Part shown: positions 52,201 through 62,401 of the stretch, in pieces
How positions within the stretch are numbered: position 1 is the stretch's first letter
Layout: each line of letters begins with the position of its first letter
Source of the DNA: Liopterus haemorrhoidalis
Taxonomy: Eukaryota; Arthropoda; Insecta; Coleoptera; Dytiscidae
Assembly: GCA_963971575.1 (NCBI GenBank)
Contig: OZ020622.1
Span: 15,378,879 to 15,442,878 of the forward strand
Reading direction: 5' to 3'
Length of the DNA stretch: 64,000 nt
The notes under the pieces: model-generated
Told to the model about the DNA's origin: nothing
What the model saw: the letters and a program-made list of their open reading frames with translations, nothing else
Database searches by the model: none
Position numbers and translations under genes: made by a program

Positions 52201-55200
52201 AACATATATTATAATTGATATAGTTGTAAAATATCAAAAATATATATTATAAAGAAGTTGTTTAGAATTAAAATAAAGAAACGATTACAATTTTTTTTTT
52301 CTATTCAAAATTGATAATGTATATAACAAAAACCGTACGTAGTAGATGCACGTCAGCAAATATTACTTAACGTATTTTAATCACAATAACCATAACTGTT
52401 ATGATACTGGAAACCGAAACATGTTTAACGGGTATCCGGTTCTGGATTTCGGGTAAAACCGGTACGTAATTTTGAAGTAACCCGGTTCCGGATACCTCAT
52501 CCAGAATATCCGGTTCCGATTACACGGTTCCGGATACCCGGTTCTGATTCCCCGGTTTCGGATACCCGGTTCCGGGTACCCGGTTCCGATTACCCGGTTC
52601 TGATTACCCGGTTTCGGATACCCGGTTCCGAAACCAGGTAACCGGGTAAACCCGAAACCGGTTTTATTTTTGGAACCGGTTCCGGTTCCGTCAAGATCGA
52701 TTTCTGACAGCACTTATTCTAATTTACAAACATTAATCAAAATCGGTTTCCTAAAATATTAAGTTAATTTTTTAGGTTTTAACTGTTGAATAATTATTAA
52801 AACTAACATTTCAAATTGTATTTATTTACTTGGAAATAATTTCTAAACCAGGCTTGTCTAACTCGCGGCCCATGGGCCACATGTGGCCCATGATGGCTAT
52901 GAATGCGGCCCAACGAAAAATCGTAACCTTTCAAACTTTATAATACTGCGATTACAAGTACCATTAATAATACTACAATTTCAACTAGCTATTAATTTAT
53001 AAGCGATGTATTTTTTAATTTAATGCGTTCTTTAGAGAGAATCTTAGTATTAGTATTATTTTATGTGCGGCCCAAAACAACTTGTTTTCTTATAATGTGG
53101 CACAGGAAAGTTAAAAGGTTGGACACCCCTAGTCTAAACTGACGCACACGCGGTATCGCATTTATAGGATAATAATAATAATAATATTATAATATAAATT
53201 TAAACTTACTATTTGACTCTTTCAGTTCAACGAGACATGCAATATGAACGGGTAAACAATCACTATGATATGGATCCTTCTTTAAAACCTCTTCAGTTAC
53301 CTGTTTACATTTCTGATATTCACAATTATAATACAATCGTTCAGCTGTCGAAACTACTAAATCTAAACTCTCCTGTAGTTTACTAACAATCGGTAGTGTT
53401 TCTTCCTGTATTTTTTCGTCGGCCCATCGTGTATCATTCAACGGAGTACTCGCTGTGTTCATATATGATGAAATAGGGGTTATAGCTGGAACGGGAAGGA
53501 TTATTTCAGGCATCGTAAGATTTATACCAGGGGTTATGACTTCTTTTACGTTTCCTGTGGTATGATATTTTTTTAATTTGCTTTCGTAGAGAAGTCGTAG
53601 AATTATTCCTTCTGTTTTTGAACACTGTGCTGAGATTGGCATTGAATCTAAAAGTTCTCGCTCTGCAAATATTGAGAGATTAGTTTTAGAACATATTAAT
53701 TCAATATAGATACGCAATAAAGAACCAAGCAAAAAATTACTAATTTTGAATTATAGCCATTTGAAACTGTACCGCATTAACATCAGGGCTTGAAATGTAC
53801 CAGAGCAAACGTAACAAAAGTAACTCCTTATACCAACAGATAAGAAAACATTTTTCTGCCCCTCTTTCTGTACCTAGTACACGGTCGAACTAGTCCCTCA
53901 GTATAATCTCCTTAATTTCTGAATTCCTAACATCCATTTGACTAAATCTCTAACATCCTCACGCCATCTTCGTATTGCTAATACCCTTTTCACACTAGAA
54001 CTTTAAGACGAATGAATTTAAAGTCCACCGATATTCAATATCGGTTTGCTTTCACACTAGGGGCCGGTTTCTGAAAGCTTAGTTAACTGTAACCAAATAA
54101 TTAGAAAATGGTTCCTATGGTTACTTATGGGATTGTTATATTGTAACCAAGTTTAACCAAAAGATTAAACTCGGCTAAGCTCTCAGAAGAAGCTTACCAA
54201 AAATCTAACAAGTATTGATATACAGGGTACTCGGCAAGACCTGACAATGAATAGATCAAGGTGGAGGACTTACGTGAGCGAGACCAAAAGTCAACCTGAC
54301 TGATAGTGCCCAAAGAAGCAGAAAAAGCTTTCAGAAACCGGCCTTAGATGTTTAAATCTCCGGTGTTGCCATCTGCTACGGTAATTTTGTTATTAAGTTT
54401 GCGTCAGAAAATTACTACATGTCATTTCTTTGGTTTAGGCAGAACTAAATGGGAATTTTGTTCTTTTAGGTTGTCACGAAAGGGGACCTTACTTGGTTAA
54501 TTCATGTTTCACGTTGGTATGGGAAAATTTAAAATTCCAACAGTGAAACCTTGGAAACGAATGACGTTTGTTAAAAATATGATTTTTACATATTTTAAAG
54601 ACAAAAAAAAAAAAAAAAAATGGGAAATTTGTATTGAGAATGACACAAAAAATCAAAGTATAATGAAAATGACATTTTACAATGTCATTAACCTTAACCT
54701 AAAAATGTTTATTGTAAGTATGATTTACAAAGCTTAACCAAAGTTGTCAAAAGCTCGAATCAAACTATAAAAATTACTATATTGCAAAATCTAGTTCCGC
54801 CTAAAGGTTTGGAATAGCCAATAGTTTTGTACTCTCTGCGCAGACGCACATTTAAAATTATTATTAAACACATATGGATATTTTATTCCATTCTACAATA
54901 AAGATGCTACAATAAAGAATATATTACATCTGTTTTAACGAACAGGCTATTCCAAACGTTTAGGCGGAACTAAATGGAAATTTCGTTCTTTTAGGTTGCC
55001 ACGAGAAGAGACCTGGCTTGGGTTATTTAATTTTCCCGTTGGAAAGTAAAAATTAAAAATTCCAAGAGTGAAACCATGGAAACGAATGACATACGTCAAT
55101 AATAAAATACCGTTTTACATATTTTAATTAAAAAAAAAAAAAAATAATTGGGAAATTTGTATTAAGTTGACATAAAAAATCAAAATATAAAAAAAAATAC

Positions 55201-58200
55201 ATTTTAAAATGATATAAACCTGAACCAAAAAATGTTTATTGTAAGTATGATTTACAAAGCTTAGACGAAACGGCCAAAAAGCACGATTTAAACGATGAAA
55301 GTAACTAGATTGCAAAATCTAGTTCCGCCTAAACGTTTGGAATAGCCTAGAGCTCGTTCAACTTAACTTCAGTACAGGCAGATGTTACCCTTTCTCCTGC
55401 GCAGAAACCAAATTTCGTCTATTACGTTATCAACAGTTATAAAGTCTGTTCCAAACGGTTAAGCGGAACTAGATTTTGCAATCTAGTAACTTTCATCGTT
55501 TAAATCGTGCTTTTCGGCCGTTTTGTTTAAGCTTTGTAAATCATACTTTCAATAAACATTTTTTGATTAAGGTTAATATCATTTTAAAATGTCATTTTCT
55601 TTATATTTTGATTTTTTGTGTCATTCTTAATACAAATTTCCCATTTATTTATTTTTTTGTCATTAAAATACGTAAAAAAAATATTTTAATTTTGACATAT
55701 GTCATTCGTTTCCATGGTTTCATTGTTGAAATTTTAAATTTTGACATTTCAACGTGAAAAATGAAATAACCCAAGCCAGGTCCCTTCTCGTGACAACTTA
55801 AAAGAACAAAATTCCCACTTAGTTCCGCCTAACCGTTTGGAACAGAGTGTAGTAAAGGAGATTTTACTTGACGGATTGATCGATTGAGAACCGATAAACA
55901 CTTTTTTATGTAAGATGTCAAGAACGTATGTCTGCTTCTTACTGTAACGTACGTTCATAGTTTTTGTCTTTTTTTGTTATATTATATTATGGTAACTTCA
56001 ACGTATGTCCCTTTGTATACACGCGCGCGCTTTAGACCTCCCACCACTAGATGGAAGACAGGCCTGTCAAATGAAACAAATTGTATCTCGTTCTCTATTT
56101 CTAGCTTTGTCTGTGAACAAATGATAAGGCTCTATTCAAAAATGGAAATTTTATTGCTATAGTTCTCTCCCATTGAACCACATGCTTTAAATAACCGTCA
56201 TCTGTCAACTAAAGTCTTCTTTACTATAGTTTAACACATTTCAGTGGCGTCACTTAATTTGATTTTTTTTTCTACGCGTATTGTGCGATGTTGTTTGTTT
56301 AGTTCCGTTATTATTATTTATTTCTCGTACGTTTCAAGGTATACCGTGTACTAAAATGTACGTCTATGTGATCGGCTGTTTTTTCGCGCAGAATTGATAG
56401 GACGTAATTTATGATACTCTGTACTGAAGTTAAGTTGAACGAGCTCTATATAAGTCGATGAAATTCGAACAGAATTTATTTATATTGGAAGTTATGTTGG
56501 CAATGCGTTCTATCTTTAGGAAGCAGATCTCCGTATTAAAGTTACCTTGAGTTTAGTCGAGATCACGCGCTTCACTCTTGCACTTTAAGACACTTTGAGT
56601 TTAACATCGGATCTTAAAGTTCTAGTGTGAAGAGGGTATAAGCGCTGGCGGACTGGCTTTAAGCCGAGGGCAACAAATTGAAAAGAAAAAGAAGATTGTT
56701 TTTGATATTATAATATTATGCTAATGAAACATTAAGTTATATAATATTTGAATTCTTTGCAATAGGATTTTTTAAATAACCAGAAAATATTAAATTTATG
56801 AATGTGTGATTATGTCTGAAAATGTGAAAAACTATAACCATTTGGTTGGTTCCTTGTTGCATATCTATACTAAGTTGTTTAGGAAATATACCTTCAGCAG
56901 CGGATAACATTTGATGTTGAATTAGAGATTCGTAAGCTTCATAACAATGTATGTCATATTGTAATGCTTGTCTATAACTTTCCGAAGCTAGGCCTCGGTT
57001 ATCCATGGCTTCTAACAAATGCCCTTTTAGTAAGAACATTGCTGAGTATACTTGCTACAAAAATTATTTTTCATAATTTTGACAAATTTATTTAAAATAC
57101 AGGGTGTTTATGGTCTTCTTATTTCTTTTTTAATGGGTGATACTACAGGTCAAAAGAAGGCGAAAAACCTTCAAACACCTAAGTACAAATTTTATAATAA
57201 AATAGATATTATTTTTTTAAGTTTTTAATTTTTGGGGTTTTTCCTCCATAACTCTCCAAATATTTATCTAATCAAAAAAATGCATTTAGATAAAAGATTT
57301 GTCTTCTTATTCTTAACAATATTTGTAATATAAGTTTTTGCTGTTAAGTTAATAAAAAGGGAGTAATTTAAATGTTTAATTTTTGTGTTTTTTTCGCCAT
57401 AACTCTTCAAATATTTATCTAATCAAAAAAATGCATTTAGACAAAAGATTTGTCTTCTTATTCTTAACAATATTTATAATATAAGTTTTTGCTGTTAAGT
57501 CAATAATAAGCGAGTAGTTTAAATTTTTAATTTTTAACTCCAAAAATTAATAAATTAAAAAGTAAAAAACTAAAATTTAAGGCAATTTTTTGATTACTTT
57601 TTTTGCTAACTACTGCATTCTTATTTGAAATGAACTATAGTTTATATCTAATAAGGTTTAATTTTACGAAGGGAAGACCAAAAAATAAAATGAAACCAAA
57701 TCACTGAATATGTTAATAAGAAAATTGACTTACATTTCTAGGTGAATCATCAAAGAATCCTTCACTTTCAATATTACTTGTTTCCATCGCAGACATAGTT
57801 TGACTGAACAAATTCAATTTCATTGAATTTAAAACACGCAAAGCTTCTGCATATTCATGGGCTTCGAATAAGCATTTAACTACTAAATAATTACACTGAA
57901 TATATGACTAAAATACAAAATAGTTATAAAATTGAACAAACACAATAAATACTAAAAATTACCTTCTCGTATTCTTTATTTCTTATGATATGAGCAGCTC
58001 GATGATACTGTTTTAGTAAAAACATACAATGCGCTAACCAATAAATATCTTTCGGAGCACTTGAACTTAATGTTGCGACCTTATCCGCCCAAAATAGGGC
58101 ACTACTGTACAAATTCTACAATATAACAAACATTAAATTAACAATTTTATTCAAAAAATGATGTTTTAACCTTACCATACTCAAATAAGTTTGTACTAAT

Positions 58201-58256
58201 TTTCTGTATACTTCTATATCAACCCCTTCTAATGGGGACCTCATTTCATTATCCAT
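46219..58256 (-). CDS. CDC16: CDC16 (APC6), anaphase-promoting complex TPR subunit, 10 exons
   Basis: Scaffold subunit of the APC/C ubiquitin ligase that drives mitotic exit. Coding exons: 58256-58176, 58115-57963, 57907-57734, 57054-56892, 53662-53210, 49417-49328, 49268-48959, 48906-48747, 47123-46931, 46385-46219. They join in frame to 647 residues (human about 620). All introns are GT-AG. Recognised stretches: SALFWADKVATLS and DIYWLAHCMFLLKQYHRAAH (exon 2), GLASESYRQALQYD (exon 4), YGHSFAVENEHDQAMAAYF and GCHLPLLYIGLECGLTNN (exon 7), WEPLLNNLGHTCRKLKKY (exon 8), ALGLRRDDTFSTTML (exon 9). TPR repeats run from about residue 28 to 575. The acidic C-terminus ends NEMSMSFDNEKS. Exon 5 holds an expanded, poorly conserved linker (about residues 228-285). 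The start ATG at 58256 gives MDNEMRSPLEG. Introns 3, 4, 5, 8 and 9 are enlarged, mostly by repeats. Confidence 0.96.
46529..46870. repeat. Interspersed repeat in CDC16 intron 9
   Basis: GGGCCATGTTAATAATCTTT recalls the 12044 start (GGGCCATGTTCATAATA). 46640-46860 is the inverse of 14010-14250. A decayed frame reads VREMHELQNQLLRNIYNKRK. Probably an old TIR element; class unresolved. Confidence 0.5.
47292..48646 (-). mobile_element. Pogo/Tigger-like element in CDC16 intron 8
   Basis: Inverted ends CAGTCAGCGCTCGCTTAACG and CGTTAAGCGGGCGTTGACTG are flanked by TA. Subterminal zones are rich in ACGTACG/CGAACGTACA repeats. The remaining transposase tail at 48025-48249 has the same orientation as CDC16. 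It accounts for 1.36 kb of the 1.62-kb intron. Confidence 0.85.
48025..48249 (-). pseudogene. Tigger/pogo transposase C-terminal fragment
   Basis: MELNMDTEDINDLLESHADE followed by LTTNELLELQEQ is the conserved acidic tail downstream of the DDE domain in Tigger/jerky-like transposases (..DIEELLESHxxELTxEELxEL..). The catalytic part is deleted. This frame is not part of CDC16. Confidence 0.8.
49486..49842. mobile_element. MITE, family CAGTCTGTTCCAAACGG, in intron 5
   Basis: CAGTCTGTTCCAAACGGTTA is mirrored by CGTTTGGAACAGACTG, TA on both sides (49484-49485, 49843-49844). AAGCGGAACTAAAT lies inside each end. Starts 69 bp upstream of exon 6. Relatives at 54427, 54943, 55442, 59641, 14535 and 15445. 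Confidence 0.85.
50149..50640. repeat. Inverted repeat of about 130 bp in intron 5
   Basis: 50149-50285 (GGACACCGTTATTTTGGACG, TAGTACTAGGCTAGAA) is the reverse complement of 50515-50640. The 230-bp centre includes AACTGCTCAACAATCTGTTT. MITE-like, nested in the Tc1 remnant. Confidence 0.6.
50663..50960 (+). pseudogene. Tc1-like transposase N-terminal remnant
   Basis: From ATG 50663 the frame gives MPQKKYYSCVVKTKIIQLYH. Frameshifts follow, then ILKIPKGTISKIIKIFNDV-type helix-turn-helix sequence and, in another frame, DREITRISLQLGLKFD. This order matches the N-terminal HTH pair of Tc1 transposases. Catalytic domain absent. Confidence 0.6.
51546..52715. mobile_element. hAT-like element with inverted arrays of a 14-bp satellite
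   Basis: Flanked by the 8-bp duplication ATTCTAAT (51538-51545, 52716-52723); ends TAGTGCTG and CAGCACTT. About ten units of CCGGTTCCGATTAC follow the left end (51580-51785). The inverse array precedes the right end (52410-52690). The middle is AT-rich and non-coding. Sits in CDC16 intron 5. Confidence 0.7.
52849..53131. mobile_element. hAT-like MITE in intron 5, ends CAGGCTTGTCTAAC
   Basis: CAGGCTTGTCTAACTCGCGG is mirrored by GGTTGGACACCCCTA; flanks TTCTAAAC and GTCTAAAC match at 7 of 8 bases. GCGGCCCA motifs lie inside both ends. It ends about 80 bp from the exon 5 donor. Confidence 0.75.
54061..54344. mobile_element. MITE, ends GGGCCGGTTTCTGAAAGC
   Basis: GGGCCGGTTTCTGAAAGCTT is mirrored by AAGCTTTCAGAAACCGGCCT, flanked by TAG. 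Harbinger-type by ends and 3-bp target. Confidence 0.75.
54427..54819. mobile_element. MITE, TTCCGCCTAAA family, diverged left end
   Basis: The left edge reads CTTTGGTTTAGGCAGAACTA and the right edge TAGTTCCGCCTAAAGGTTTG. The interior (AAATTTGTATTGAGAATGAC, AAAATGTTTATTGTAAGTAT) matches the other family copies. Confidence 0.7.
54943..55347. mobile_element. MITE, TTCCGCCTAAA family
   Basis: CAGGCTATTCCAAACGTTTA is mirrored by AAACGTTTGGAATAGCC. The interior matches 54427-54819 and 49486-49842. Directly abuts the element at 55350, sharing its TA. Confidence 0.8.
55350..56446. mobile_element. TA-flanked element, ends GAGCTCGTTCAACTTAACTT
   Basis: The inverted end GAGCTCGTTCAACTTAACTT continues through CAGTACA and is perfect over 26 bases at both sides. 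Target TA. The interior contains a MITE (55442-55849) and no recognisable transposase. Confidence 0.75.
55442..55849. mobile_element. MITE, family CAGTCTGTTCCAAACGG, opposite orientation
   Basis: AAGTCTGTTCCAAACGGTTA is mirrored by AACCGTTTGGAACAGAGTG with TA flanks. The interior is the reverse of 49486-49842. Confidence 0.8.
57225..57527. repeat. Two-copy tandem duplication, 151-bp period, in CDC16 intron 3
   Basis: CCATAACTCTCCAAATATTT at 57246 recurs as CCATAACTCTTCAAATATTT at 57397. The units agree at most positions (AAAAGATTTGTCTTCTTATT in both). Explains much of the 679-bp intron. Confidence 0.8.
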
Positions 58257-59090
58257 TTTTTTAAATATTGTGGTAGTTTTAATTATAGAATATATGTAAA
58301 ATTAATTTATTATTGGTTTGTTTGAAATCTTTTCAAATAAATGTCAAATACATTACATGGAATGTCCTCTGTCCTCTAGTGGGAGATTGTGGAACTTAAA
58401 AATCACACACCTACAAACAGGAGTTGTAAAACATTTATATATTGATTTAAATTGTAAATTTATGAATATGTATGTGTGTAGGTGTGAAAATATTGTATTA
58501 TTTATGTTTGGTTGTCAATAAATATTATTTTTCTCTTGGTTGTGGGGATATAAACAATATTTTTAAAAAATTTTTTGATTAAATATTGATTTGTTTTGGT
58601 GCTTCTGTTTTTTCAGTGAAGGTCAAGTCAGTCATCTCACCAAAACAAAAGCTCAGTGAAAGTGTTGAAATTGCTTTAATTTGGAATAAACGATAAAACG
58701 TTTTATCAAAATGATATGTGTTTAATGTATGTGTTCTAATAATCAATATTTTAAAATTTAAGTGTAACCATCTAACACTTTCGTAAGCAATTTTTTTGTT
58801 TTGTAACCTGTTTAAGTTTAACAGCTGACTTTGTCAAACGTCAATAAAAATCAAATATTTTCGGAAACAGTTTTATTTATATGGATTTTATTAAACTTTG
58901 ATCTGAATTTTATTTTTAGATCCTTATATCTTGGTACCAGTGTATTTTTATTGTTTAAAGTTTTATAGGTCAAATGGAAAATGCCAATCTTTGTATATCA
59001 ATTTTGTTTGCAGACGGTATAGAAGATGAACATATTTTTGCTAGCATGAATAACAAAAAATAAGTAAAAAGAAAATACAAATAATACGAC
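58257..59090. promoter_or_regulatory. Shared intergenic region between CDC16 and AGBL5 (bidirectional promoter)
   Basis: The 834 bp separate the two start codons of divergent genes. It must hold both 5' UTRs and core promoters. I see no TATA box in a convincing position and no transposon ends, unlike the rest of the window. Shared control is an inference from layout. Confidence 0.55.
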
Positions 59091-59184
59091 ATGTCTGCTC
59101 TTGAATGTGGTGGTTATTTATTTTTTTCAAATTTCGACTCTGGAAATTTAGCAAAAGTAGAATGTGTGCCAAAGAGCGAAAGCT
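59091..59184 (+). CDS. AGBL5: AGBL5 (cytosolic carboxypeptidase 5), first coding exon
   Basis: AGBL5/CCP5 is an M14 metallocarboxypeptidase that removes branch-point glutamates from polyglutamylated tubulin. Only the N-terminus is here: 31 codons starting MSALECGGYLFFSNFDSGNL and ending KVECVPKSES, then a GTAAGT donor after 59184 (phase 1). CGG-LFxSxFDSGNLAxVE is the conserved opening of the family's N-terminal domain. The catalytic domain must be encoded beyond 64000. I found no second exon in the remaining 4.8 kb, so intron 1 is longer than that. The start was chosen because family members begin 3-5 residues before the CGG motif. Confidence 0.88.
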
Positions 59185-60357
59185 GTAAGTACTCCATTTG
59201 TTTTTATACATAATGTATATTAAATAGTCAGAAAATTATCCTATCGCTGGATAATTCTTACGAAAAACCTAAAGCATTGATTTCAACGAAACTTTGTAGA
59301 TACATATTCTATTATTTACAAAACATTATCATCATTTTTATATAACAATACTTGTGTTTACATTAAAAAGAATCAACTTATGTGTTTTATTGTTTCGTAG
59401 AGTAAAAATAAACTGTTTTTTTCATATTTATTTTTATAAATTGTGTAATCTTCGGTAGCCAAGAATATAAATAGCATATTTATAACGGATTACATTTAAA
59501 AATAGATATATTTCATTGATTATTAAATCCAAAAATTAGTTTAACTAGTTATGGTCAGTGGTGGCGTTAAATATATTTATAGGGGCATTGAATATTAAAA
59601 CAAGAATCAATAGCGGTTCGTGAGAAAAAAAAAATGTTTACCTGAAACTAAACAGGATTTTTATTTCCTTAAGTTGTCACAAGCTCACTTTTTAACGATT
59701 GAATGAAGCTTTTGTTGAATAAAATGGTCAAAAGCCCCATTCCATCGTTAGTTACTATATTTCAAAATCTAGTTCCGTTTCAATCAAAGATACGCTATAT
59801 AAGTGTGGTCTAGATGCTAGGCTGTATTAATTGCAGTCTAGACAGAGGCTGAACAGAGCATCACACCGCTTAATCTATTCCGCACTAGCAGATTTGTGTT
59901 GCGAGGAGTTCGGATTATAGGTTTATTGTATATTGCAATTTGTAAATGAATGAGTTGGGCTGCTTTACAGTGGTTCTACAGATGCTTCCTGACTTACACA
60001 ATAGTTCCGGAAGGCATTTCATAACTCAAATGTAGCGTACTTTAGATACTGGGTTATTATAAGCTAATTATGGATCAAAGCAAAATAAAACAGCAGGACA
60101 ATGTCAATTAAATAAGCATCTCTCGGTAATATATTGACATATTGATAGAGACAGGTATAGAGATCCACAAGCTGCGCTGAACGGGAGTCAGAGTTGCCAA
60201 CCTTTGAACGTAATATTATGGTGCCTGCGTCACATATACCATCGTGCGATGGATGATGGCGCGGATTTCAAATATTGTGTTGTTTTTTATTCGAAAACTG
60301 CGTAAGTTTGAACTTACATAAATGGAAGAACGTCTATATTATCAAAGATTATAAATA
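59185..60357. other. AGBL5 intron 1, first part
   Basis: Contains a decayed TTCCGCTTAA-family MITE at about 59641-59790 (AAACTAAACAGGATTTTTAT to AAAATCTAGTTCCG) and a possible hAT start at 59566 (CAGTGGTGGCGTT). No exon seen. Confidence 0.5.
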
Positions 60358-61219
60358 GGGGAGACTGTTGCAATATTTCTTTAAAATTGATCTAGAAACT
60401 AGATGCGCTCAAAATTCTGATGACGCCACACGTCAAACTGAAGATTTGCGTGTTAAAAAAATCTAGACTATTTAAAATTTAAATAAACTAGATTTTTTAT
60501 ATAAATTTTATTAATTTCTATAAATCGTCTCGCACCCCTCAAAATGCTTTCCCGCACCCCCGGTTGGGAACCACTGCTCTAGGAGCCTCTATGTGATATA
60601 TGTAGTTATCTATGTTGTTAGACAGCCTGTTGGTTTCTTTTGTTATCAGTTTTCTTGCTATTAAGTTAATTGAAAAAAAGGTTTTTTTTATATATACTTT
60701 ATTTATATGGTCTTGTAGACCGGGAGCTCATGACATTTTTGGTCTCCGATTTCATACAGCATGCCTTTTGGAGGAGAGAATATTTACCCTGTGACAACAA
60801 AAAAGGGATGGTACTAAACCCCTGCACGCTTTCCGGTCATAGGGAAAATTGCATTTCCACTTGCACAAAATTTTTGTGTTTTTCTCTGATTTAATATTGC
60901 TTGCCCTTTTGTCAACAGAAAGTTATAACAAATTTAAAGTCTTTGTTTTCCTAGAAATTATTTAATGAAAATGAGATTATTTATTTATAGCTAGTTAGTT
61001 AGTTACTTTATTTATACCTTTCGGTTAAAATCTACATATTATTTACATACAGTTTATGGTTAAATTCTGTGGCAAATTTATAAGCTACAGCCGATCGTAT
61101 CTAAAAAAATATTTTATGTGTTGTTATGGACAGTTTCTTATAGGTGTTGTCTGTAAGCTTACAGATTTGCCACAGACTTGCAACGTTAATTTAATTTATT
61201 TTAAAATACGTACTCTAAT

Positions 61220-62165
61220 TGTTGTTGAATCTTCGTCTAAATTCTTATCTTATTTCTAAGACGTCCTCCATCCATTTCCTTCCTTGCCCTGATTCACACA
61301 ACTCGCCTTCTCTTGTTCCTTCTTTAAATTTCATTTCTCCACAATTCTTCATTATATGCTCCAAGGTCTCTTTTTCCTCCCCACACAGCCTGCATATTCT
61401 TTGTTCATCTGTTATCCAGTATTCATTTTCTCTTTCCTCATTTCCGCACCTAAATCTAGCTATTGCTTCCTTTTTTAATTCATTACTTTGGATTTTAAGG
61501 TACTCAGGTATTTGCGTCGTTCAAGTTTTCTTGTAGTTGCTGTTATGCCTCGAACTTTTTTACATCTCACTTCTTTCTTGTCCTTGGATATCCTTCATTC
61601 TATCTGTTATTTCTAGTGACACATTTTGTCCTTCCGACCTCTTTCTTGTTATTTCCTTAGTTGAGTAGCTATTATGCTCAAATATTTTCCTTCTTTTTGC
61701 TTCCCATCTGGATTGCGTCTTTCCTTGTATCTATTTTCTCTATATTTCTGTCCAGCACTGATACAGCAACTTTTTTTTCTTGATGTCTTATTATCGTTTC
61801 TTTGAATTTAATGGCTCTTTATGTTGTTTCTATTCTGATGTTGTCTAATTTCACTTCCTCTAATAAAATATAGTCCGGTGGGAATTTGTCTAGGCCAGGG
61901 GTCGGCAACCTTTTTGTCAATAAGGGCGCAATATAAATTCAAATGTTATTGAGGGCGCATAAAAACGTAAAATATGTAAACGCTCGTGGTTCGCAAGGTC
62001 ATCTAATCTAGCTCTGATCGCTCAAGTTGAATCACCAATAGATGCGATGTGGATATTGGGCTCAGTATGTGTGTGTCTCGATAGCGAGGGCGCATAAAAA
62101 TCTCACTGAGGGCGCCGTGTTGCCGACCCCTGGTCTAGGCCCAACATCCATTTGAGTTTGTTTTT
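61220..62165 (-). pseudogene. LINE reverse transcriptase C-terminal region, decayed
   Basis: On the minus strand from about 62160, frames give LGLDKFPPDYILLEEVKLDN, TIIRHQEKKVAVSVLDRNIE, then ARFRCGNEERENEYWITDEQ and RICRLCGEEKETLEHIMKNC. This CxxC...H...C knuckle is typical of the end of R1/Jockey-like LINE proteins. Several stops and frameshifts occur. The hAT-like MITE 61896-62132 is inserted in it, with its target duplication inside the coding sequence. Confidence 0.8.
61896..62132. mobile_element. hAT-like MITE, ends CAGGGGTCGGCAAC
   Basis: Ends CAGGGGTCGGCAACC and TGTTGCCGACCCCTG, perfect 8-bp duplication GTCTAGGC (61888-61895, 62133-62140). GAGGGCGC motifs lie inside. Confidence 0.9.
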
Positions 62166-62401
62166 TTTTTTTTTTCATGAAAATATTACTTTTTTGTAAT
62201 TCAGTTATAAATTCTTTATTATGAGTTATTTAACCCCTCTAGACTGTTATAAAAATTATTTATTATTAATAGTAATTAACATGAATAAATGTTTCGATGT
62301 GCAAGGGGGTATGTTCCAAGGTACAACACCATTTGTACCATGGAGGTTTAGAAAATAATTTAAAAAAATAATATAATAAAGGAAATAATAATATAAAAAA
62401 T

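Larger units (their letters stand above)
53982..56638. mobile_element. Harbinger-like composite element filling CDC16 intron 4
   Basis: TACCCTTTTCACACTAGAAC at the left is mirrored by GTTCTAGTGTGAAGAGGGTA at the right, with flanking TAA on both sides (53979-53981, 56639-56641), as in PIF/Harbinger. No transposase. Five further elements sit inside it, two of them nested in each other. Confidence 0.65.

Noticed and set aside
61219..61536. 105-codon plus-strand open frame rich in S, P and F
   Set aside because: It is the antisense shadow of the minus-strand LINE C-terminus with its Cys/His knuckle.
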